This document shows, in pieces, positions 41,447 to 50,720 of a stretch of 64,000 nt of DNA; position 1 is the first letter of the stretch, and every line of letters begins with the position of its first letter. Source of the stretch: Xenoacremonium recifei (lineage: Eukaryota > Ascomycota > Sordariomycetes > Hypocreales > Nectriaceae); assembly GCA_012184525.1 (NCBI GenBank), contig WOFQ01000055.1:124001-188000 (forward strand). The letters run 5' to 3'. The position numbers and the translations under genes were made by a program. The notes beneath the pieces were generated by a model. It had not been told where the DNA came from and made no database searches. It worked only from the letters and a program-made list of their open reading frames with translations.

Positions 41447-42883
41447 GGTGTGAGGGTGTTCGGGAGACTCGGTGTTTCGTGTAGAGGCGAGGATCGGCGA
41501 GTGTTGAAGGGGAGGGGAGAAGTCCCACGTCAGAGCATCCGAGGAGCCGTATGGGAGGATCGCCGAGCGGGCTGATCAATCAGAGCCTTTCTGTTCTGTC
41601 GTCGGTTTTCGAGAGGGAGGCGATTCGGAGGGAAACGAGTGACGAGGACGAGCCAGCCAGCCAGCGCAAGACCAGGGGCTGTTTCTGGAGTGCGGTGCGA
41701 AGGCGCAGGAGTGCAGGATCAGGAACGACAGGAACAGCGACGGCCAAATTCGTTATCATACAATCATCCGGGCCCGTTTGAGTTGAGAGAGATTCAGATT
41801 CGAAGTCGAAGTCGGAGCCGAAACGAGCGGACGGGACGACGTGAGACGGAAGCGGCTTATTGCAGAATCTGCGACAGCGATGGCGACGACATCCAATTCG
41901 GTACGTACCCTTGCTGACGAAGAGCCCAGTCGAAACCTAAGAAGAAGAAGAAGAAGAAGAAGAAAAAACCAAACAAAAATCCAAGGGCGCAGAGACAGTT
42001 ACGTCGCTCGCCCCGAGTCAACTTGCAGACAGAAATTGTGATGGTGGTGGTGGTGGTTATGTATGATTAAAATGACGGTAGCCCAGTCTATAGCAGTTGA
42101 TTGATTACTACTGTACCAACGGAGGATGGCGTCTTCTAAATCCGGGGTGGCGTGCAAGCCCAAAAGGGGGTACGTGGCGCGCGGCAAATGGGCTAGCCGC
42201 GGTTCAGCCGGCAGAGAGTCTGAGTCTGCTGCTCGCGGAACCGTTTCTTGGAGACCCTGACACTTTTCAGGTGGGTAATTATTCATTCTTTGTGACAGTA
42301 GAATACGCTCTTCCAATCCAGTGGTAACATACGTCGCATAATTCCCAGCACGTCTTGATGTACACAGCTTATATAGTAAAAATAATGACAGAATCTAGAA
42401 TGTATCAACACCCAATATTGGATAAATGGCATTATCTTTTCCTATTCTGAGTGATTTGAGGCGTGCCATTTCATACACAGGGGAGTCGAGACTCACTGAG
42501 GCAGAACGTGATGACTTCATAGGCCAACTTGACGCGCGCCAAGCCACCACATTAGCCGCCATAGACGCCATCAGAGCCTCAGAACGGGGCTGGCAAGAGG
42601 GCGAGGCTGCTGCAGCTCGCTGCTTCCCGCGAAAAACTCCAGCGCGCGCGACCAGCCAGCGACAAGATTCAGCCTAAGGCTCCGCGCCATCGCTCTTTTT
42701 GCTCCTCAACACCAACACCAAACCCTCACATCCTCTCATGGGAAGAGACCCGAAGCAGTACATCGTCGCCCTGACTGGTTTCTACGCCATCTTCCAGCTG
42801 CTGACCCAAGTCGCCAATCCGGCCGCCTACTCCCGATCAACCCCCTCCACTGCGGCAACGTCGTCGCCCTCCTCGAGCTCGCC
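41447..42883. other. Divergent promoter region, 1.4 kb
   Basis: Between the SLY41-like gene (-) and CUS1 (+). It holds an AAG microsatellite at about 41939-41964 and a GGT run at about 42042-42058. It also contains two plus-strand ATG frames, 42426-42677 (83 codons) and 42738-42902 (54 codons, overlapping the CUS1 start), discussed in the findings. Confidence 0.5.
41939..41964. repeat. (AAG)n microsatellite
   Basis: About eight AAG units followed by an A-run, in the promoter-side intergenic region. Confidence 0.9.
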
Positions 42884-44758
42884 ATGGCGGCCCCAAAGAT
42901 GACCAAGAACCAGATGAGGCGGGCCAAGAAGAAGGAGCAGAAGAAGGCCCAGGCCGAGGTGAGTTGCGCCAGTCCATCCCTGAGTCACGGTGCCTTCAGC
43001 CGTGCGCGCATGAACCCGTCTCTAACTGGTGTCTATCAGTCCAAGGTTGAAGAGCCCAAACCCGAAGACAAGCCAGAGGAATCCGAGCCCGAGTCAAAGC
43101 CTGATCAAGACTTGGAAGTTAAGAAGATCAAGTCAAACGATTCGGCGCCCGCTGACGGTCCGGCCATCGACGACGATAGCCTCGATGACGACCCAGCTTT
43201 CTCCATGTACAAGGACATCTTCTCCAAGTTCGGCGCGTCGCTAGAAGAAGATGAAGTTGCGAAAGAGGCCAATGCAGGAAACCAGGGCGAGGTCTTTTTC
43301 GATGACGACGACGATATCCCTGACGAAGAAGGCGAGAACACCCAGAAGCTGTCCAAGAAGAAGCGGAAAGCCCTGAACAAGCTCTCTGTCGCCGAGCTGA
43401 AGGCTCTAGTCCGGATCCCCGAAGTCGTCGAGTGGCAAGATGTGTCTTCCAGCGATCCTCGACTCCTCGTCCAGATCAAGGCTCAAAGAAACGTCGTCCC
43501 CGTACCGCCACATTGGTCGTTGAAGCGAGAATACCTTTCCTCGAAGCGTGGTATCGAGAAGCCGCCATTCCGACTACCGAAATTCATCTCCGAGACGGGC
43601 ATCACCGAGATGCGGGACGCTGTCTTGGAGAAGCAGGCTGAGCAAACGTTGAAGCAGAAGCAGCGTGAGAGGGTGCAGCCCAAGATGGGCAAGCTCGACA
43701 TAGACTACCAGAAGCTCTATGACGCATTCTTCAGATTCCAGACCAAGCCTGAGTTGACGCGGTTTGGTGAGGTGTATTACGAGGGCAAAGAGACCGAGGT
43801 GGACTACCAACACTTCCGGCCGGGAGATCTCAGCGAGGCGACTAAGGAGGCTCTGGGTATGCCTCCCGGTGCGCCACCACCGTGGTTAATCAACCAACAA
43901 CGATTTGGGCCTCCTCCCTCCTATCCAACTCTCAAAATCCCTGGCCTGAACGCGCCGCCACCACCAGGCGGTGCATGGGGCTTCCACCCAGGTGGATGGG
44001 GCAAGCCGCCAGTAGACGAGTTCAACCGGCCTCTCTATGGTGGTGATGTCTTTGGCATTACAAACCAAGGCGGTGCCCAGACTCAAGCAGCAGCGCAAGC
44101 CGCCCTCCAGCCTGGCGAGCCTGTGGAGAGGAATCTCTGGGGCGAGCTACAGCCCCGTGATGAAGAGTCTGAAGAGGAGGAGTCCGAAGAGGAAGAGGAA
44201 GACGAGGAGGAAGATGAGGATATACCTGGTGGCCTAGAGACCCCTAGCGGGCTGGAGACTCCCGGCGGCTACGCCAGCACAGTACAGCCCGATTACGGTA
44301 CGGGCGTCGAGACATCCATCGCAGGCGAGATGGATCTTCGAAAGGAGCGTCGCGGCTACGACACTGAAGAATCCAACGCGCCTCGGTCAGCATACACAGT
44401 CCTTCCCGAGCGCCAAGTGCGCGCAGAGGGCTTCTTCGGCAGCGATCGCGTCTACGATCTGCAATCAGCACAACGCTCAGGCATGCCAGTGCTCGGCGCA
44501 GACGATGACACGCGCAAGCGCAAGAAGCCGGGTGATGTGGACGTGGCGCTGGATGTCGATAGCCTGCAATCGCATGATGGCATCAACAAAGACGATGTGC
44601 GGCGCAAGTTTGAAGAAGGCCGGCGTGAGGAGGGCGTGGGCGCGAAGTGGGCGTATGATGATGATCTGAGTGAGATGATTGCGCAGGAGAGTCGCAAGCG
44701 GCAGAAGACGGAGCAGGAGAGGCAGGACAAGCGCAAGGAGAGCAAGTACCGCTTCTAA
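42884..44758 (+). CDS. CUS1: Splicing factor 3B subunit 2 (SAP145/Cus1)
   Basis: Nuclear U2 snRNP component that, with SF3B1, holds the branch-site region of introns. Two exons, 42884-42958 and 43040-44758, give 597 residues. The 81-nt intron has a GTGAGT donor, CTAAC branch site and TATCAG acceptor. It is a multiple of three without stops, so unspliced RNA would also be translatable (624 codons with stop 625). The N-terminus is lysine-rich (NQMRRAKKKEQKKAQAE), followed by an acidic Glu/Pro stretch. The DUF382 domain spans VVEWQDVSSSDPRLLVQIK to GDLSEATKEALGMPPGAPPPWL. The PSP proline-rich domain follows (YPTLKIPGLNAPPPPGGAWG, GKPPVDEFNRPLYGGDVFG). A long Glu/Asp run near residue 460 and a basic tail end the protein. 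Confidence 0.95.
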   Translation: MAAPKMTKNQMRRAKKKEQKKAQAEVSCASPSLSHGAFSRARMNPSLTGVYQSKVEEPKPEDKPEESEPESKPDQDLEVKKIKSNDSAPADGPAIDDDSLDDDPAFSMYKDIFSKFGASLEEDEVAKEANAGNQGEVFFDDDDDIPDEEGENTQKLSKKKRKALNKLSVAELKALVRIPEVVEWQDVSSSDPRLLVQIKAQRNVVPVPPHWSLKREYLSSKRGIEKPPFRLPKFISETGITEMRDAVLEKQAEQTLKQKQRERVQPKMGKLDIDYQKLYDAFFRFQTKPELTRFGEVYYEGKETEVDYQHFRPGDLSEATKEALGMPPGAPPPWLINQQRFGPPPSYPTLKIPGLNAPPPPGGAWGFHPGGWGKPPVDEFNRPLYGGDVFGITNQGGAQTQAAAQAALQPGEPVERNLWGELQPRDEESEEEESEEEEEDEEEDEDIPGGLETPSGLETPGGYASTVQPDYGTGVETSIAGEMDLRKERRGYDTEESNAPRSAYTVLPERQVRAEGFFGSDRVYDLQSAQRSGMPVLGADDDTRKRKKPGDVDVALDVDSLQSHDGINKDDVRRKFEEGRREEGVGAKWAYDDDLSEMIAQESRKRQKTEQERQDKRKESKYRF

Positions 44759-46648
44759 AGCAGCGAGTCTTAAGCCTGAAGAGTGGTGTATCGGGAGGTA
44801 ATGTACGATTGGAAAAAGGGGAGGTCTGGCGTTTGGAGATGGGCTTCACAGGAGAGAAGAAGGATAATACCACGGCTCTCAACGCTGGGTGGCCGAGTTG
44901 AGCGCCTGGAAAAGTCGTGAATATCAAATATATGGACTTGTATGCGGGAAACGGGACTGGGAGTGTATATTTGCAGAGGAGGACTGTGTCTCGCAGCGTC
45001 ATATCAAGTTGAAAATCAGAAGAGGCTGGGTGTCTAGAATAAAGGAAGCAAAATCAACGGCTTGTGATGATTTTCGTGGTTCGCTACTCGATGAGGGTCA
45101 CGTCAATGTGCCAAAATGCACGAGGACTTTGCGATCTGTCCGGTTTGGTTTCCGTTTCTTTTGAATGTCTGGTAACATGAGCGTGAGTTTTGTAATAAAT
45201 AGCTCCATGTTGAAGGGTTCCGCATGGGGGATGAGGATATCACGAGTTTCGACATTCGAGACGAACGTGGGGTGGGTGACTGTTCAGCAACAGGATGGAA
45301 AGAAAGTTTCTGGCTAGCAGTATGCCGACTCTCAGAGGACGGGAGTTGTATATTTAGAAATGCTTAAACGTCTTGTAGGATGGTGACACTTACAGCTTCG
45401 TCTTACGGTAGAATATCGAGCTTCGTGCTCGGCAGTATCACACGCCGCTGGGGCTTCGATGTAGCAACATTAAGTCTGAGGTTGAACATGAAATTCAATG
45501 GATATGTCCTATCTGGAAAGTCCAGTGCAAAGATGTTCTAATTGTGTGACGCGAAGTCATTATAGAAAGCTGTCTCGAGGTTGTGTTCCCATCGTCAATT
45601 TAAGCCTGTTACGTTGGGAGATAGATGCTTCGACTGCTCGTCAAAGCCCCTCAACTCTAAATGAACGGTAGAAATACGCTCCCTATTCTTTGATTCTCAG
45701 CCGCAGTCACATGTTCAGTCCATGGTAACCGGGTGCCTCGGATTCAGAGCGCTTGACATCCTTAACTGGGATATCAAATAATAGTTTTAGAGGCCGAATA
45801 TGAGCCGGCTTTGACTCCGAGTAAGCACATGAATGCCACCTATTTATCTACAGCATTGACGCAATGAGGCTCCTTCAATTCAGAGTCTCTCGCGGCTTCT
45901 GCCATAAGTCTTGAGAGTTGTCTCTATTTTCGCCGTTCTAAAGATCTTCCAGCTCGCAAAGGCTTCGCCCACATTATTGCAGTTCATTTCAACTTCCGGA
46001 AATATCACATACACGCAATGTTACGCCAAATCGTCATGCAAAACCCATCCGACTATCTTTGCATTCACTATTAAATCAACATCCCAGAATGAAGTCCTAA
46101 AAGCTAAATTTTTACAACTCAAAGACGCCCCGCGATAAAACAACCCATCGTCTATCAACTACCGACACAAAAAAATGCTCCTGCGTCACCCAATCCCATC
46201 CTCGTATGTGCACCTACAGTTGCCAATTGTCAATTGTCCCGTCGACCATCTCCGTCCATTCTCCCATCAATAAGGCGCTGCTAGATTCCGCCAAGGCCTT
46301 GTTCGCCTGCCACCGAAATCCAGCATCTTCTATAGGGGCCGTTTATATACTTCCCCGTTCCCTTCAACTGTGACAATTCACGGTTCATTTCTCCATGGAT
46401 TCTCGTAATTTGAGCGATTGCTTCCTATGTCGTCCCCTCAAAGACCTCGATAACGCGGTCGTGGCTTTTGCAGCTGGTCGAACCAGCTTGCGTTTCTTGC
46501 TTTTCGAGTCACATAAATGTGTCTCGTTCGCCCTCTTCGCAACCCCCACAGGCGTCTTCTCCCGTTGTTTGTTCCTCAGCGAACGCCGAAGACAGGGAGT
46601 GACAGCCTTTGTGGGCTCTCCGGGCTCTGTTCGCAGGCATTCCTCTCG
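44759..46648. other. Intergenic region, 1.9 kb, apparently gene-free
   Basis: Lies between the convergent 3' ends of CUS1 (+) and SUZ12 (-), which is long for convergent genes here. Open frames at 44889-45164 and 45911-46138 begin at GTG or TTG, not ATG, and have no domain. The frame at 46395-46745 begins with ATG but runs antisense over the last SUZ12 exon. I see no tRNA or snRNA. A non-coding transcript is possible but unsupported. Confidence 0.4.
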
Positions 46649-49042
46649 CTACGAGGCCTCGTTCCTCTGCTCGGTGCACGAGTTGCAAAGCCAATGCGTC
46701 TCCGTGACAGGAGTCGCAGCGTGCTTCTCGACGCAATCTCTATGATAGAGACGCTGGGCGCAAGACTGTCGGAGTTAGCTACCGATTGCAAAGATTTGGA
46801 CATCTTCTTTTGTACTTACTTTATTCGAGCAAAGTAACATTCGAGGTCCTCGTACCGGTAACTGGCACACATTGCAGCCATAGGCGCCCTTTCTGATGTA
46901 CCACTTCTGCTTCATCACCGGGCTTCTCAATGGCTTCTGACCCTCAGCCTCCATCTGGGTTCGGGCATCGTTTATCATCTTAGATGCTTCTTCCAGGTGC
47001 TGATCCTCCAATACGTCTCGTGTGAGTAGGACGCTGATGTGCTTGGAGTATTCACGCATGCGATACTCAGCTGCTGCGAGCCACGCCGCCTCCCGCTTGA
47101 CGAACGTGAGCCAGGCGCGTGGGAAATAAGATCTGCATGTGAGGTTCTGCTGTAGGATGAAATTGTCCCACTTCTTGATATATTCGGCCTCGGTGACCGT
47201 CATGTCGTTATATTCATCAAGGAACTCTCGATGCTTGTGGAGCAGCCACTCACTTTCTGGGGCATGTTTCGGTACCGGCTCCCCGGGCTCCAACCGTCTC
47301 TTACTGACAGGGTCGAAGAGCGGCTGTGCCGTTTTAGGAGTGAGAACCGGTTCGTGTCTGTTCGAGAGGCTGCGAGGCTGGATTGCTTGTGAACTTTGTG
47401 ACCTCTGAGACCTCGGTCGATCCGACGCTTGTCTGACCAGTGTTGCCTTCCGTGATGGCGAGCGAGGAATGTCGTCGGTTTCGACGCCGAGCCGAGACGT
47501 GAGCCAGGCAAAATCGCCAGCCACATACGTCTGTAGATTAAACGGCTCCTTTGGGTGTCTGAACTGATAGATCTGTGCCGTCGCTCCAGTCTTGTCCCCA
47601 AACTCTGACATGCGAAAAACTTTCCCAACATCAGTATCATCCATCTGGTACCGGTAGTTGCTGTGCGTTGTATGGAGATGAGCCTGCAATTGCATCAGGT
47701 TCTGATGCAGCTCTCCGCAAGAGATGCAGCGGAAGCAATCGAGACAGACCGGCTGATCCTTTGGCACACAGTACGTGACGCGATCATCCGCAGCAGGCGG
47801 AGGTGGCGGTCGGCTCCGTCGCTTCTTTTCTTTGCCTTGGGCTTGGTCACTCAGAACCTTGAGGTTGTACACCTTGTTCTTCTCCCTCGTCCTGAGAGAA
47901 CGGGTGGGGGTCTGGTCACCATCTACCTCGTCCTCAAGGTCATGAAGAAATTCGTCATGAACATCGCCATTGGCGACAACGCCGTTCATGCCGTTGACAC
48001 CGTTGACACCGTTCGCTCCATTCACGCCATTCACGCCATTCGCATGGTCATTGACACCATTGACACCATGGACACTGTTGACACCATTGACACCGTTGAT
48101 TCCGTTGGTTTTCACCTCGTCTTCTTCCACCAGCACAAACTGCCCAGTGGTATACTCTTCGTCGGGGTCAAAGGCTGTGATGCACTCCTGAGAGCCATTG
48201 GGTAGTCGCTTAAGTACCGTGAAGCCCTTGGTCCATCGTAGATCCACGTCGAGGCAAAAATCAGTCTGGCGCACAGATTGCTCCGGGTGGTACGGGTCGA
48301 ACAGTTGGAGACCAGACCGCATCTTGCCGAACATCTGCTCGAACTCACTGGTCAAGACCCACTGACGGCTTGAAGAGCCTGAAAGAGTGCCCTGGGCAGC
48401 GGGTGTGATCCCAAGGTCCGCGGGTTCGACAGGCGGCCAAACGTCATTTCCGGCTGACTCTAGCTCGATGTGCATCTTGTATGAGTCGGAGAAATTATGA
48501 GTATCGTCATAAGGTCGGTTGATGATTAGATGATCCTTCGGGACGTAGAAGGGACGTGCCAACTCAATGCGCCCCAACTTGCTCGGGCCACAGTCATTAG
48601 GCGAGGTGAAGATGTCGCAAGGCTGACTCTGGCAGTGCAGCACGCGAGCCACAGCCGTGCTCGTTTCAGTGATGGTCAGGCGACAGGTGGCCTTGAAATG
48701 CAGCTCCTTGGCTCTATCGATCTTTTCAGGAGCCGCGGGCTTGACTCGCTTGGTCGCCTTGTGGAGTATCCTCACCACCTCGACGCGCAGGGCGAGGCAG
48801 TTCAACGAGTCCTCGGGTGAGATGATGAACCGTTCTTTTTCCGGGTCGTCCACCGCGAACTCGGGCTCAGTGGAGAGGCGGCGCCTCTTCCGGGCTGGAC
48901 CATCGTCATGAGAAAAAGGCCGAACGTGCTTCGGACTTGAGAGTGCGGCGCCCATCATGGGTGTTGGTGATGTGCTGGTTCCAGAGAACCAGATCCGACG
49001 AAAAAAGGGTGTCTTTCGTTGGCGAGTGAACTCTAGGCGCAT
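46649..49042 (-). CDS. SUZ12: Polycomb protein SUZ12 (VEFS-box) with C-terminal PHD finger
   Basis: Predicted core subunit of Polycomb repressive complex 2, which methylates H3K27. Exons 46820-49042 and 46649-46765 are joined across a 54-nt intron (GTAAGT donor, CTAAC branch, CGACAG acceptor), giving 779 residues. A C2H2-type zinc finger (CLDCFRCISCGELHQ...HLHTTH) lies near residues 430-460. The VEFS box lies near 625-690 (YIKKWDNFILQQNLTCRSYF, KHISVLLTRDVLEDQHLEEA). The spliced C-terminus completes a PHD finger: Cys723, Cys726, Cys738, Cys743, His749, Cys752, Cys768, Cys771, with the hallmark Trp766. Without splicing the finger is truncated. Residues about 311-354 are an Asn-Gly-Val repeat. 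A basic KRRR patch (residues about 50) may be an NLS. The open frame extends six codons upstream to a TTG; 49042 is the first ATG. A further 5' exon cannot be excluded. Confidence 0.87.
47979..48108. repeat. 9-bp-type coding repeat (Asn-Gly-Val)n in SUZ12
   Basis: About a dozen imperfect copies of a 9-bp unit (plus-strand CCGTTGACA/CCATTCACG variants) encode NGVNGVN-type repeats within SUZ12, between the N-terminal part and the zinc finger. Confidence 0.9.
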
Positions 49043-50720
49043 AGCGGTCGCATGCGACAATGGATGATCCCGAGGAGCTGCCCGCCTTGGGCAATGAGGG
49101 AGCGCGCGCCGGCGGTCGCCTCACCAGGTGCTTCCCCAACGCGATTCCTGAAGATGATTCTCACAGTCGGATGCTGATGAAGAGGTTCATCTCCGAGCAA
49201 CAGGCTCGATGAGAGAGAACGGTGCAGAAAGGAGTAAGGTCAAGGGCAACGGCAGGGCAGGCGGTCGCTGATGAGCGGCTGCTTGGTGGCTCTGTTGCTG
49301 TTTGGTCGATGTGGTTGATGCGACTGTTGAGACGATGTAAATAACGGGAGAGGCGCAGTCGCGTGTGAGAGTGCTGGATGCCGCTTGAGACGCCGCTGAT
49401 TGCCCCGTCCAGACGCTGCGAATAGCAATACCAGGAGGCGACAGTGCTGGTCCGCCTACACAAACAATTGGCAGAGACAAAGAAAATGAAAAATAAAGAA
49501 GAAGAAAGGATGAGGAGAGGGTGAGCGGAAAATGAGGTCGGGTCCAGGCGGGGGAAAGACCTAGCGGCGGTGTTTCCTGGCGGTTGCCTCATGAAATGGG
49601 CGACGCGTGCGAGAGCAGGAACTCATAATAAGGAAGGAGCAGGGAGAATCTATCGCGACTCTCAATGGGGACTAGCGCATGATGCGCCCACACTCAGGGA
49701 AGGCGCCGCGGCCAGTCAGCAGCCAGCGAAAATCTCGCGCCGGGCAGCAACTCGCTTACATGCAAGATTGGATTCCCATGGAACCTTTTAGGGGAGAAGG
49801 GGCTCCTGCGATGCACTTATCGGGACAGGCCAGGCGACTTTACAGCTGCGCCGTCCGCCAGGACATGACAGTCTCCCATTCGCAAGTTTTGAAATTTGAT
49901 TTTCGCACAAGTAGAGGGTGTCTACACCGTTGCTAAGCCCTGCCCATTGTCTCGCACCTTGGTTCCACGCCGTTCTCATGAGTGCAGTCAATCAATGACA
50001 AGCGCCCAAGACTCGCTCATACCCCGTGCAAGCCGAACGCTCAACGCAGCCATGACGCGAAACACCCAAGCGGCTACTCTGGTCAATCAGATCTCATGCC
50101 AAACTCTTGACCTTTGTTTATTTGATTTCTGAGTGCAGACCTGCCTACAGCACCGCTGCGGCGATCCTCCAGCGACCTGCAAACTGGCTGGCCATGATTG
50201 GCTGCATGGCAGGTACATGCAGGATGTATCTTTCTTACATAAGGCACGCATCGCCGGAACCGCCAGTCCGAGCCGGAAGCCCCCGCAAGAGTCCTGCGCT
50301 AGGACAAGGCTGACCAATCACCGCCCATCATGTCCAGGCAGGTCCCAGGTCTGCCCCTCTACTCCGGAAAGTTGTCTTGGGTGGTCATCGTTCCCTTCCC
50401 ATCGTCATCCATCAACCTCGAGTCCACGTGAGAGGAGCTGGAGTTCCCAATGGAAGCCAGCGCACCTTTCCTCCGAACTTCTAGGCTATAAATTCCACGC
50501 CTTGCGCTGCCTGCTAGCATTTCGCATGCGACTCCTTCGTTTCCGGCACCTTGCCATCCAGGCCCCTCGCGGAGCGTCGCACTGGTGAGCCCACCCTGAT
50601 GCGCCGGCATGCACAACCTGGCCATTCCTGTGCTTCAGGACACCTTCGTGTCATAGGAAGTATCGCAAGACCCCGGGACATGTTGCTAAAGTCTTCGTTT
50701 CTCCAAGATCCATTGTCACC
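49043..50720. other. Divergent promoter region, 1.7 kb
   Basis: Between SUZ12 (-) and the LRR-like gene (+). It contains several overlapping open frames on both strands, none with a recognisable domain and most lacking ATG. The GC-rich, repeat-free composition resembles regulatory DNA. Confidence 0.5.

Noticed and set aside
46395..46745. 116-codon ATG frame near the SUZ12 3' end
   Set aside because: Antisense to the terminal SUZ12 exon, Cys/Phe-rich, no domain.
49076..49139. Possible extra 5' exon for SUZ12 starting MGKHLV
   Set aside because: The GTGAGG donor after five codons does not join the SUZ12 frame in phase with the GCGCCTAG acceptor.
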